A stretch of DNA of 20,861 bases from Flavipsychrobacter sp. (GTDB lineage: Bacteria > Bacteroidota > Bacteroidia > Chitinophagales > Chitinophagaceae). This document shows, piece after piece, positions 6,823 to 14,785 of the stretch. The stretch covers positions 1 to 20,861 of the forward strand of contig JAJNBR010000015.1 in the NCBI GenBank assembly GCA_021156265.1. Direction: 5' to 3'. The position numbers were made by a program, and so were the translations under genes. Numbering within the stretch: the stretch's first letter is position 1; every line of letters begins with the position of its first letter. The notes beneath the pieces were generated by a model. The model did no database searches. It was not told the DNA's origin and saw only the letters and a program-made list of their open reading frames with translations.

Positions 6823-8081
6823 TGAAACCTCCGGAAGAACATATTCCGCCTGTACGATCAATCATACCTTATTATGCGGTTGCAGCTTTTGCTTTCGTAT
6901 TGCTATCGGTGCTTTGCTTATTTGCCGGTCACGCTTTTACCGGACACTATTTCCAGCCACGCATATTAGCAATAACGCACCTTGCTGTTTTTGGCTGGGC
7001 AACTATGATTATTTTTGGTGCCAGTAACCAATTGGCACCTGTGGTATGCGAGCGCAGGCTACACAACGAAAAGCTTCCCATCTCTATCATCGTCCTGCTT
7101 ATAACAGGCACAGGTATACTCGTCACTGCCTTCTGGAACTTTGCGCTTAATACGTACGCCTACGCAGGGGGGACGCTGATCCTGCTGGCAGTCATTATGC
7201 ATGCCTGGAATATATATAAAACAGCCAGCTCTGGTAAAGAAACAATTGTAGGTTTTTTCATGCTGGCCGCTCATGTGTGGCTTGCGATTACCTGCACTAT
7301 CGGTCTGATCCTGCTAATTAATCTTCGCCATCCAATTTTATCGGCCGACCACTTACACTATTTGAAGATCCATGCTTCTATTGGGATGGCAGGATGGTTC
7401 CTACAATTGATAATCGGGATCAGTTCGAAACTGGTACCTATGTTTCTTCTCAGCCGAACCGAGGCAACGAAACTGCTCAACATAAGCTTCTATACGATCA
7501 ATATAGGTCTTATATTGTTTTTGCTTGAAGGTATGGTATTCAACGCATCGTGGGGACGTCCCTTATACTTGCTTATAGTTATGGGAGGTGTTGTCTCTTA
7601 TGCTCTATATATCAGAACATGTTACAAAAGCGCTATGCGCCGGCAATTAGACAATGGCATGAAGCAAACGTTTGTAGCTCTGGCATTAATGTCATTGCCA
7701 TTCATTTTACTATTGGTAATACTTTCGGTAAAAACTACCGTTACGCCCAACCTGGTAACCGCATATGGATTCTCATTCTTCGGTGGCTTTATAAGCACGA
7801 TCATTATGGGGCAGACATTTAAGACTCTGCCATTCATTGTATGGATGCATATAACCAAACCCAACACACTGCCAGAGCTGTTGCCAAAGGACCTATTCAA
7901 TGAAAAATGGGTAAGGACACAAATGTTGTTATTCTTACCGGGCTATATGCTTTTCCTGGCAGGAATATTACTTAGACAAACGGCATTGATCTATCCAGGG
8001 GCTTCGCTAATGGTCGTTGCCTCCACTTGGTATTTTGCGCATGTAATGATGATCATTAAAAAACTTGGCAGATGGAGTTGA
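6822..8081 (+). CDS. Second orphan heme-copper-oxidase-like polytopic membrane protein
   Basis: 419 residues from a GTG start overlapping the previous stop by one base; about 12 hydrophobic segments. After the first helix comes His53 in ITHLAVFGWATMIIFGASNQ, then LAPVV, like the heme b His helix of oxidase subunit I proteins. Another His group lies at 177-184 (DHLHYLKIHASIGMAGW), leading to GISSKLVPMFLL. Catalytic signatures of NO or O2 reductases (HH pair, Tyr-His, GREY) are not seen. The gene overlaps the SufT-like gene by 10 bp and the DUF1858/DUF2249 gene by 1 bp, so it is fixed in an iron-centre maintenance unit. It differs from the 3781-5028 protein and is not an obvious tandem duplicate. 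It may bind heme; NnrS-like function is a possible alternative. Confidence 0.7.
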   Translation: MKPPEEHIPPVRSIIPYYAVAAFAFVLLSVLCLFAGHAFTGHYFQPRILAITHLAVFGWATMIIFGASNQLAPVVCERRLHNEKLPISIIVLLITGTGILVTAFWNFALNTYAYAGGTLILLAVIMHAWNIYKTASSGKETIVGFFMLAAHVWLAITCTIGLILLINLRHPILSADHLHYLKIHASIGMAGWFLQLIIGISSKLVPMFLLSRTEATKLLNISFYTINIGLILFLLEGMVFNASWGRPLYLLIVMGGVVSYALYIRTCYKSAMRRQLDNGMKQTFVALALMSLPFILLLVILSVKTTVTPNLVTAYGFSFFGGFISTIIMGQTFKTLPFIVWMHITKPNTLPELLPKDLFNEKWVRTQMLLFLPGYMLFLAGILLRQTALIYPGASLMVVASTWYFAHVMMIIKKLGRWS

Positions 8082-8401
8082 ATATTGCAGACAGTGACTA
8101 CCGGACGAAAATGACCGTATTAGAAGCACTACACCAGGTGGCAGACCCCGAGCTGGGTATAAATATTGTTGACCTCGGCCTGGTTTATAATGTGGTTGTA
8201 AACGAACCACAAAAAGAAATTATAGTTGAGATGACTTTATCAACACCTTCCTGTCCCCTCGGGAACTTTATAACCAGCCATGCAACTATCGCAACGGAAA
8301 ACGCATTGCCTGGTTATCACGCCACAGTTAACCTGGTATGGGAGCCTAAATGGAGTGCTGATTTCATCAGTGCTCAGGGAAAAGCCGAACTGGGATGGTG
8401 A
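8072..8401 (+). CDS. DUF59/MIP18 family protein, SufT/PaaD-like
   Basis: 109 residues. Motifs ADPELGINIVDLGLVY (about 24-39), TLSTPSCPLG with Cys61, and WEPKWSADFIS (90-100) identify the MIP18/DUF59 family, whose members (SufT, PaaD, human CIAO2) help mature Fe-S proteins. The ATG at 8072 overlaps the preceding gene by 10 bp. A second ATG at 8111 (MTVLEAL) is possible and would also give a normal-length domain. It closes the plus-strand block, and its TGA touches the stop of nosY on the other strand. In context it may load or repair Fe-S clusters lost to NO. PaaD proper would sit with phenylacetate genes, which are absent. Confidence 0.88.
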   Translation: MELNIADSDYRTKMTVLEALHQVADPELGINIVDLGLVYNVVVNEPQKEIIVEMTLSTPSCPLGNFITSHATIATENALPGYHATVNLVWEPKWSADFISAQGKAELGW

Positions 8402-9169
8402 TTATAAGTCTTTCTTTTTAAACACCTTTACTGAGAGCAGCAACGGAAGGATCACCCAGAAAACCATGCAGGCTAAGGAAAAAATACTTCCGGTAGCAGA
8501 TCCCAGGAACTTTTTGAACAGGGCGCCGGAATATCCCATCAAAACAGCAACATCCAGCTGCAGCAGCATCAACACCCTGCCCAGGTCTATCGGGTTGAAA
8601 GCAATAATACCGATCACTGCTTTATCAATCGGGTAATCTCCAAATGAATAAATAAAGGCTATCAACAGACCATCGAAAAGAAGTGTAAAGAATAGCGCAG
8701 TGCCAATCGCAACGCCTATTCCTTTCGTTTTATCGCGCGATTTCACAAATATCAGTAAGGCAAGGGAGGTGAAAATAAGTGTCAGCAATATCCCGGTCAA
8801 TACAAGGATCAACGATTCTGTACCTGACACCAGGAAAAGCAAGGGCAATCCTACCCCTATAGCATACGCTCCCGCTAAAGAAGCAGCAACTCCGGCATAT
8901 TCAGCCAGCAACACGCTTTTACGTTTTATCGGCTGCGACAGCAAGAGTTCAGTAAACTCTATCGAATTGAAAAAATAAATGGTTGCAAAAAGTATGGTAA
9001 TAATAGGCACAAAAAGTAAAGAAACATTCAGGAGACTCAATAGTCCCTTCGCCGGATTTGCGTCCAATCCCAATACACTTACAGACAAGATCGCAAGTAA
9101 AACTGTATATACGATCACGATCCTATTCCTCAACAGGTCAAGCAACACATATTTGATAATGATCTTCAT
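8402..9169 (-). CDS. nosY: NosY, ABC transporter permease for NosZ maturation
   Basis: 255 residues with six predicted membrane helices, starting MKIIIKYVLLDLLRNR. The segment FNPIDLGRVLMLLQLDVAVL (about 190-209) followed by MGYSGA is characteristic of NosY, as is the LLLSQPIKRKSVLLAEY loop. With NosF and NosD it forms the ABC system that supplies sulfur (and so the CuZ cluster) for nitrous oxide reductase. The ATG overlaps the nosF stop (ATGA). It is the last gene of the operon. Its stop lies directly against the stop of the convergent DUF59 gene with no spacer and no visible terminator, so antisense overlap of the two transcripts is likely. Confidence 0.92.
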   Translation of the reverse strand: MKIIIKYVLLDLLRNRIVIVYTVLLAILSVSVLGLDANPAKGLLSLLNVSLLFVPIITILFATIYFFNSIEFTELLLSQPIKRKSVLLAEYAGVAASLAGAYAIGVGLPLLFLVSGTESLILVLTGILLTLIFTSLALLIFVKSRDKTKGIGVAIGTALFFTLLFDGLLIAFIYSFGDYPIDKAVIGIIAFNPIDLGRVLMLLQLDVAVLMGYSGALFKKFLGSATGSIFSLACMVFWVILPLLLSVKVFKKKDL

Positions 9170-9894
9170 AATCTGCTTTTTAGTGACGGTAATTCCGTCT
9201 TCATAACGTGGGCTACTACCCTGTTTAATTTCTCTTCGCCGGTGCTTAACTGCAGCTCTTCAACCGTCTTATAGAACATAAGTCTGCCATCCTGCAGATA
9301 AATGATATGACTGGCGATTCCCTCCAGGTCGCTTAACACATGCGACGTGATCAAAATGAGTTTGCCGGCACTGCGTTCTCGTGTGATCTTTTCCTTCAAC
9401 AGCTCGCTTGAAACAGGATCTAATCCCGCGGTCGGCTCATCGAGTATATAGATATCAGGAGCGAACAGAAATGCGAGGCAGGCACTCACTTTTTGACGTG
9501 TACCACCCGACAGATTACGCATCATTTTGTTCTTCACCTTATCCAAGCCAAAGCCAGATATCAATTCCTCATCATAGGTTTTGTGATCCGCACGTATCTC
9601 CTTGATCATATTGATAACCTGTTCGATCGTCATATTATCCGGATAACGGCCTATCTGCGGCATGTATCCTATCTGCGAGCGATAGGACCAATCGTTTTTA
9701 ACTACATGCCCGTTTATGCAGATAGTGCCTTTTTCGGGTATAACAAGACCCAGGATAGATTTGATCAGAGTCGTTTTACCGGATCCATTAGGCCCTAATA
9801 ATGATATTGCCTGACCTTTAAGAAGGTCAAGGTCAATATTGTCTAAAGCTTTGAATTTGCCAAACGATTTTGTCAGTCCCTTAATTTCGATCAT
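9166..9894 (-). CDS. nosF: NosF, ABC transporter ATPase for NosZ maturation
   Basis: 242 residues from ATG at 9894. This ATG overlaps the nosD stop as ATGA and is preceded five bases upstream by AAGGTGG, one of the few clear Shine-Dalgarno sites in the window, so it is preferred over the in-frame GTG at 9903. Walker A GPNGSGKT (34-41), Q-loop MPQ (Gln80), signature LSGG (128-131), Walker B IYILDEP (148-154) and switch His185 are all present, so it should be an active ATPase. It powers NosY/NosD in CuZ biogenesis. The start is well defined and the nos context settles the name over a generic ABC ATPase. Confidence 0.94.
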   Translation of the reverse strand: MIEIKGLTKSFGKFKALDNIDLDLLKGQAISLLGPNGSGKTTLIKSILGLVIPEKGTICINGHVVKNDWSYRSQIGYMPQIGRYPDNMTIEQVINMIKEIRADHKTYDEELISGFGLDKVKNKMMRNLSGGTRQKVSACLAFLFAPDIYILDEPTAGLDPVSSELLKEKITRERSAGKLILITSHVLSDLEGIASHIIYLQDGRLMFYKTVEELQLSTGEEKLNRVVAHVMKTELPSLKSRL

Positions 9895-11135
9895 AATTTC
9901 CACCTTTTTAACCTTGGCTCATCATCCCTCAACTGATCAGGAATGATGCTAGGCATCATCTTCTCCACTTCATCCATAATATTAGTAAGAAAACTCCGGT
10001 ACAATATCATAGCCGTAGGTATCCGTTCGGTGATCACAGAGTAAACACTGACAGGATAATAAGGAATATCTCCGTTGCCGTCTTTATTCAGGTCATACCC
10101 GTCGTATTTATCCCAATAGTTACTTCTGAAGGTATTCAGCATCATAGTACCGTTGGTCGCAACATCGAAAGAATTACCGAAGAAATTGTTTTTCTCAAAA
10201 GTATTACCGTCGCAGCTCGCCTGTATTCTCATAGCCCAGCCATTATCGGCGAATGTATTATAAGCTACATGAATGCGGCTGCTGCCCTCCATAAAAATGC
10301 CTACTGTATTTTTTGTGAACTTATTATACTCAATCTTACTGTCAGAAATATCCTTTAGCAATATGGCATAAGAAGCATCACCCCAGTTGCGGTAAAAAGT
10401 ATTCTTGTACATGGTAACACCTTTTGTATACATCACGGCAACTCCAGCACCGTTATTTTCAAAAGTATTATAACTGTAAATATCATTGTGGGAAAACATG
10501 AAATGTAGTCCATAACGGATATTACCGATTGATTTGTTGTTGGTGATCAGCGATTGGGTTACAAACTCAAAGTAAATGCCGTCACGGTGGCCCGTCAATA
10601 CGTTGTGGCTGATAAGCAAATTATTACATTTCCAGGCGTGAACGCCATTACCAGATTGAAGCTCGTCTTTCGAATTGGCTTTGATGGTGTTGGCTACCAC
10701 CTTACACTGATTGCTGTTTTGCAGGTAAACGCCGTAGGTTGTGTTGTATATCCGGCAATTACTGACAGTGACATGAGAAACGTTCTGAAGTTTTACCCCT
10801 GCCATATCTGTCATACTACTCCTGCCGGTATTCTGTACCTGTAAACCTTTGATCAGGACATTGTTGGCAATAACAATAAATACTTCATTCTTTTTTCCAC
10901 CGTCAAAGACAGGATATTCCTCGCCGATTATAGCAATGGCTTTTCTGACAATAATGTTGTTCTGGTTATAACTGCCTTTACTGACATATACCGTATCGCC
11001 GTCGGCAACGCGATCTAATGTATGCTGGATATTGTTAGCAGGCGTGATTCTGACAGACTTGGCATATGTTACTGCCGTCAACAAAGAAAATACAATGCAT
11101 ACAATCCACCTTCGTGCTACTTCAACTCTTCCCAT
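9891..11135 (-). CDS. nosD: NosD, periplasmic beta-helix protein for CuZ assembly
   Basis: 414 residues. Residues 1-25 are a Sec-type signal peptide (VCIVFSLLTAVTYA). Residues about 60-340 are a right-handed parallel beta-helix (CASH/NosD repeats) with repeated rungs such as GVYLQNSNQCKVVANTI, GIYFEFVTQSLITNN and AILLKDISDSKIEYNKF. The C-terminal block YWDKYDGYDLNKDGNGDIPY is typical of NosD. It works in the periplasm with NosFY and NosL to build the CuZ cluster of NosZ. The start overlaps the end of nosL by 19 bp and its stop overlaps the nosF start, so it lies in the middle of a translationally coupled string. Confidence 0.95.
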   Translation of the reverse strand: MGRVEVARRWIVCIVFSLLTAVTYAKSVRITPANNIQHTLDRVADGDTVYVSKGSYNQNNIIVRKAIAIIGEEYPVFDGGKKNEVFIVIANNVLIKGLQVQNTGRSSMTDMAGVKLQNVSHVTVSNCRIYNTTYGVYLQNSNQCKVVANTIKANSKDELQSGNGVHAWKCNNLLISHNVLTGHRDGIYFEFVTQSLITNNKSIGNIRYGLHFMFSHNDIYSYNTFENNGAGVAVMYTKGVTMYKNTFYRNWGDASYAILLKDISDSKIEYNKFTKNTVGIFMEGSSRIHVAYNTFADNGWAMRIQASCDGNTFEKNNFFGNSFDVATNGTMMLNTFRSNYWDKYDGYDLNKDGNGDIPYYPVSVYSVITERIPTAMILYRSFLTNIMDEVEKMMPSIIPDQLRDDEPRLKRWKL

Positions 11136-11542
11136 TTCATTGTGTTAATGCCCAGACTGTCTTTTAACGCTTGCGCATCCGCTATTGTTTTAAAAGCTGC
11201 ATAGTTACCATTCATGGGACTAGCAAAGAACTCATGTTGGAGGTACACCGCGCTACCCGCGTCGATAATGCCAACATCTTTTTTCAGGAAATCCTCCACA
11301 TACAGCAGGTTATCGCCTGCTTTGTTCTGTTCAGATATGAAGTGTTTCATGCAGGTAACATCATCAAACTTAAATGCGCGTCCCTTAGCATCAACCAACT
11401 CTGCGGCAAACCGATCATCTACAATTGTCATCTTGCAATGGGCGCATGCTTCTTTACCGTAGTCGATAGGCTCGTATTCCCTGCTGCAAGATGAAAATAC
11501 AGCCAATGCAATAAACATTAGCGCTGATAAAACCAGTCTCAT
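11117..11542 (-). CDS. nosL: NosL-like copper chaperone lipoprotein
   Basis: 141 residues. The signal peptide ends in VFSSC (Cys19), so it is an envelope lipoprotein. The NosL metal region appears as CAHCKM (Cys33, Cys36, Met38) followed by FDDVTCMKHF (Cys64, Met65). NosL delivers Cu(I) to apo-NosZ for the CuZ site. Many NosL proteins have a single Cys-Gly-Met site; here the motif is CxxCxM, which may affect copper geometry. The ATG overlaps the upstream membrane-protein stop (ATGA) and its 3' end overlaps nosD. The assignment is strong from context and motif. Confidence 0.9.
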   Translation of the reverse strand: MRLVLSALMFIALAVFSSCSREYEPIDYGKEACAHCKMTIVDDRFAAELVDAKGRAFKFDDVTCMKHFISEQNKAGDNLLYVEDFLKKDVGIIDAGSAVYLQHEFFASPMNGNYAAFKTIADAQALKDSLGINTMKWEELK

Positions 11543-12123
11543 TTCAATTGCTTTTTAGCTTGTTTCCATTCGTAAAATGATACGCCGACTACGATAATGC
11601 CTGCGGCTATGAAAAACCAGCCGCCTACATCCGGCTGCGACAAGGCCTCAAAATTCAGCATCTTTTTATAGCCGATCAAAGGAGGCTGATAAGCCATACC
11701 CGGGACTTTAATAGGCGCAGTAGGATCGAGGTTATGACCATAATCATACTCCCATTTCCAAAAATTATACATGGAAACTCCGGCTATTGCAAAGAATATC
11801 AGTGCCCAGATATAGTATCCAACTTTTCGATTCAGCAACAATACTAACAACCCCAGACCGCAGAACACCATTAAGGCAATAGGAATATAAATAAACTCCT
11901 TAAAGTCCTCTTTATGAATGGTTTTCATCCCGATGTAGTGATTCAAACCATTTATAACGTCAACATTGCCCTTTATATCGTTGATCCATATTTCCATGAA
12001 GATACCTTCGGGATACTGTGGAGCTGCCAGATCGATACGCCACATAGGCAAAAACCACAGCGAGGCTACGCATCCTATTACCAGAAAAATACTGATCCTA
12101 CCTAAAACGCTTAACTTCTTCAT
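11539..12123 (-). CDS. Small four-helix membrane protein of the nos operon
   Basis: 194 residues from ATG at 12123 (MKKLSVLGRISIFLVIG). A longer in-frame reading from 12180 would run through the terminator-like hairpin behind nosZ and is rejected. Four predicted membrane helices lie at about 7-29, 76-97, 101-122 and 167-187. An external loop between helices 1 and 2 contains WRIDLAAPQYPEG and the likely conserved INGLNHYIGMKTI. It lies between nosZ and nosL, where clade II nos clusters commonly carry a membrane protein. It might fill a NosB- or NosR-like support role, since no NosR is in the window, but I do not see the FMN or Fe-S motifs of NosR. No heme motif is seen either. Function unknown. 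Confidence 0.82.
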   Translation of the reverse strand: MKKLSVLGRISIFLVIGCVASLWFLPMWRIDLAAPQYPEGIFMEIWINDIKGNVDVINGLNHYIGMKTIHKEDFKEFIYIPIALMVFCGLGLLVLLLNRKVGYYIWALIFFAIAGVSMYNFWKWEYDYGHNLDPTAPIKVPGMAYQPPLIGYKKMLNFEALSQPDVGGWFFIAAGIIVVGVSFYEWKQAKKQLK

Positions 12124-12130
12124 GCGATCT

Positions 12131-12171
12131 AAAAAAATAATGGCAGTACACTTCATCAGCATACTGCCATT
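12131..12171 (-). terminator. Intrinsic-terminator-like attenuator between nosZ and the nos accessory genes
   Basis: On the minus strand, 9 bases after the nosZ stop, AATGGCAGTA (12171-12162) pairs perfectly with TACTGCCATT (12148-12139) around a 13-nt loop. An A and seven T (12137-12131) follow. The next start codon lies only 7 bases beyond the T run. Because the downstream genes have no other visible promoter, read-through must supply them, giving far more nosZ than accessory mRNA. Confidence 0.72.
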
Positions 12172-12180
12172 GGTTAACAA

Positions 12181-14166
12181 TTATCTGACTGTAGCTACTG
12201 CTGCAGCCGAATCAGTTTTGCCGGTATGCCACTTTAAAGGAACACTGCTTCCTTTCGGAGATACACGCAAATATCCTTGCATTTCCTGGTGAAGCGCCGA
12301 GCAGAAGTCCGTGCAATAAAACGGATAAACACCTGGCTTCTTTGGTACAAATTTCAAAGTATTGGTTTCACCCGGCATAACCAACAATTCCGCATTATCA
12401 GCATGCTTAATGGCAAAACCATGTGGTACATCCCAGTCCTGCTCAAGGTTAGTAACGTGGAAATACACCTCGTCACCAACTTGTATGCCTTCGATATTGT
12501 CAGGCGTCAGGTGCGAACGGATAGCTGTCATGTACACATGAACCTGGTTTCCTTCCCGTGTCACCTTCGTTCCTTTCTCGCCCATAGATACATAGGGATG
12601 CTTATTCGCATTGATGTCGTATATCTTAGCGCTTTGTGCTTTAATCTTATCTGCTAAAATGGCTTGAGCGTAGTGTGGCTCGCCGATTGTCGGATAGTCC
12701 AGCAGCAGCTGCATTTTATCACCATCGATCGAGTACAGCTGGGCGCTCTGTGTCAGCTCCGGACCTGTAGGCAGGTACCTGTCTTTTGTAATTTTGTTAT
12801 AAGCAACCACATATTTACCATAAGGCTTTTTAGTGTCGCCACCAGGCACCATCAGGTGACCAATAGAATAGTATGTTGGCACCCTGTCCAATACTTTCAA
12901 ATCCTTAATACTCCATTTTACCACCTCAGACGAAACGAAGAATGAAGTGTATGCGTTTCCTTTACCATCAAACTCGGTATGCAATGGTCCAAGTCCTGGC
13001 TTCTTAACTTCGCCATGAAGGGCAGCCTCATACTTGATTACAGGAATACCATAGTAGTCGCCCTCAAAGGCTTTATCAGCGATAGCTTTGGTGATCTTTT
13101 GATAAGCGAACACGGGAATCAGCGCGGCCAGTTTACCACTACCCACGATGTACTCTCCTGTCGGGTCAACGTCGCAACCGTGCGGTGATTTCGGACAAGG
13201 GATCAGGTAAACGAAATCTTTCAGCTCGTTAGGATCGAGGGTCAGCACTTCCTTCACCACTTCTGATGTAGCAGTATGGTTTTCCTCACTCAACATATTG
13301 TGATAGTACTCGGTGGCCATCTTTTTACCCTTGCCGGCCCTTGCATATTCCTGGGCTTTTTTCCAGTTGATAGCAACTATGTAATCCTTATCTTTTTGTG
13401 AGGCATTTACTTCCAACAACGTGTTAGCTTGCTCCGTATTATAGGTCGAAAAGAAGAACCAGCCATGTGACGGACCTTTACCGGCGCGGCTCAGGTCAAG
13501 GTCCATACCGGGTAGTATTACCTGGAAATCAACGCTCATATGGCCTGAATTCGGATCAATGGCGATAAAAGACACCGTACTTTTAAAATTCGCTTTGAAA
13601 GATGCCTGGGTGAGCGCCGCTTCCTGGTTGGCAATCGGAACGGCAAAGCGGGTACCGCCAACTATGTACTCAGAATTTTCAGTAATAAATGGCGAAGAGT
13701 GGTTACCGCCACTATTTGGCAGTTCCAGGATTTCAACTGTTTTAAACGTTTTCAGATCAATACGTGCTACACGGGGAGTATTATTGGCATTTGCAAACAA
13801 CCAGCGTCCGTCGTGCTCACCATTGGTTTGTGAAAGCGCCAGGTGGTGTTGGTCATCCCAGGGCACGTACCCATGAGTCGTTTGCAGCATTGGTTTAGTT
13901 TCTTCATTAAAACCATAGCCGTTCTCCGGATTCTGTGAGAACACCGGGATCACCTTTAGCAAACGACCTGATGGAAGTCCATATACGGATACCTGGCCGC
14001 TAAAACCCCCTGAAACGAAATTGTAAAACTCATCGTATTTGCCGGGTGCAACATATACTTTCGATGCTGCATCTCCGCTCACCGCAGCCTCGGTAGTCTT
14101 CATTTTACAGCTCTGAAACGCCACTACTGCGCCCAGAGACATTAAGGTTAAAAAATACTTGGTCAT
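12181..14166 (-). CDS. nosZ: Nitrous oxide reductase NosZ, clade II type
   Basis: 661 residues. The N-terminus MTKYFLTLMSLGAVVAFQSC is a Sec-type signal with a lipobox-like Cys20 and no twin-arginine motif, as in clade II (atypical) NosZ. CuZ ligands are complete: His107 and His108 (DDQHH), His156 (GGNHSS), His329 (SPHG), His396 (GPLHTEFDG), His437 (IGHLMVPGG) and His498 (GEPHY). The C-terminal cupredoxin CuA site is complete: His582 (VPHGF), Cys618, Cys622, His626 and Met629 (CTDFCSALHQEM). It reduces N2O to N2 in the periplasm, perhaps membrane-tethered by lipid. Its gene follows the cytochrome c gene by 43 bp and precedes the attenuator hairpin. It should be fully functional. Confidence 0.97.
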   Translation of the reverse strand: MTKYFLTLMSLGAVVAFQSCKMKTTEAAVSGDAASKVYVAPGKYDEFYNFVSGGFSGQVSVYGLPSGRLLKVIPVFSQNPENGYGFNEETKPMLQTTHGYVPWDDQHHLALSQTNGEHDGRWLFANANNTPRVARIDLKTFKTVEILELPNSGGNHSSPFITENSEYIVGGTRFAVPIANQEAALTQASFKANFKSTVSFIAIDPNSGHMSVDFQVILPGMDLDLSRAGKGPSHGWFFFSTYNTEQANTLLEVNASQKDKDYIVAINWKKAQEYARAGKGKKMATEYYHNMLSEENHTATSEVVKEVLTLDPNELKDFVYLIPCPKSPHGCDVDPTGEYIVGSGKLAALIPVFAYQKITKAIADKAFEGDYYGIPVIKYEAALHGEVKKPGLGPLHTEFDGKGNAYTSFFVSSEVVKWSIKDLKVLDRVPTYYSIGHLMVPGGDTKKPYGKYVVAYNKITKDRYLPTGPELTQSAQLYSIDGDKMQLLLDYPTIGEPHYAQAILADKIKAQSAKIYDINANKHPYVSMGEKGTKVTREGNQVHVYMTAIRSHLTPDNIEGIQVGDEVYFHVTNLEQDWDVPHGFAIKHADNAELLVMPGETNTLKFVPKKPGVYPFYCTDFCSALHQEMQGYLRVSPKGSSVPLKWHTGKTDSAAAVATVR

Positions 14167-14209
14167 ATAATTGAAATTGTGTGTGTTATGAAGGGGAAAA
14201 CTGTGTTAT

Positions 14210-14695
14210 CTAGTTCTTACCATCGTTTTTACGCATAAACTCCAGCACAGCCCTGGCCTCATCGTCCTTCAGATTCTGGTTAGGCATACGAACCATACAC
14301 ACCTCTAACATTGCCTGGGCTTCGGGGTCTTTCTCCAACATCTCGTCAACATTGGTTACGAAGTTCATGATCCATTCCGGAGTTCTTCTATCTGTTACAC
14401 CTTTCCATCCCGGACCCACCACTTTTTCATCCGTAAGCTTATGGCATGAGCCGCATTTTACATCATACGTCTGCTGACCGGCCTTTACCATCCCTTCATC
14501 AAGCGGATGTGTCAATTCCACATTTTGGAATTTACCAATCCCCTTATCACTAGCAGTAGTTGCAGAAGCAGGAGATTCATCGACTGGTTGTTGTGGAGTT
14601 TCATCTTTTACTGATTTTTCTTCGGAACTACCTCCGCAACCGTAGATAATAAAACAGGCAGCGAAAGCAGCGGCATAGAAATGTTTTAGGTTCAT
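14210..14695 (-). CDS. Mono-heme cytochrome c lipoprotein of the nos operon
   Basis: 161 residues from ATG at 14695, chosen because the signal peptide begins at once (MNLKHFYAAAFAACFIIYGC, lipobox Cys20). An in-frame GTG at 14737 would add 14 residues that fit no signal and coincides with the inferred transcription start. A low-complexity Glu/Pro/Ser linker (22-52) precedes a class I cytochrome c domain with CGSCH (81-85), GPGWKG and probable axial Met137 (RMPNQNL). It is the first gene of the nos operon and is the likely electron donor to the CuA site of NosZ. Clade II nos clusters often carry such cytochromes. It could equally donate to other periplasmic reductases. Confidence 0.9.
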   Translation of the reverse strand: MNLKHFYAAAFAACFIIYGCGGSSEEKSVKDETPQQPVDESPASATTASDKGIGKFQNVELTHPLDEGMVKAGQQTYDVKCGSCHKLTDEKVVGPGWKGVTDRRTPEWIMNFVTNVDEMLEKDPEAQAMLEVCMVRMPNQNLKDDEARAVLEFMRKNDGKN

Positions 14696-14741
14696 AAAAC
14701 TGGATGTTTTTTTTGTGAAATGATATATTTTATTCACAACT

Positions 14742-14785
14742 CAAAAGTCTGACTGAATCGAAGAATAAAATATGATTACCGTCAT
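14742..14785 (-). promoter_or_regulatory. nos operon promoter with Crp/Fnr-type palindrome
   Basis: Perfect palindrome ATGA-TTACCG-TCAT at 14772-14785 (centre 14778.5). On the minus strand, GACTTTTG at 14749-14742 matches TAnnTTTG except for the first base. Palindrome centre to box is 29.5 bp, identical to norC and the fasciclin gene. Transcription would start near 14737, placing the site at -41.5 (class II activator position) and leaving a leader of about 42 nt before the ATG at 14695. Confidence 0.65.

Noticed and set aside
12124..12180. N-terminal extension of the nos membrane protein to 12180
   Set aside because: It would translate through the terminator-like hairpin and gives no sensible signal; ATG at 12123 directly starts the first membrane helix.
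14696..14737. Longer start (GTG at 14737) for the nos cytochrome c
   Set aside because: It adds polar residues before the signal peptide and coincides with the inferred transcription start; ATG at 14695 gives a normal lipoprotein signal.
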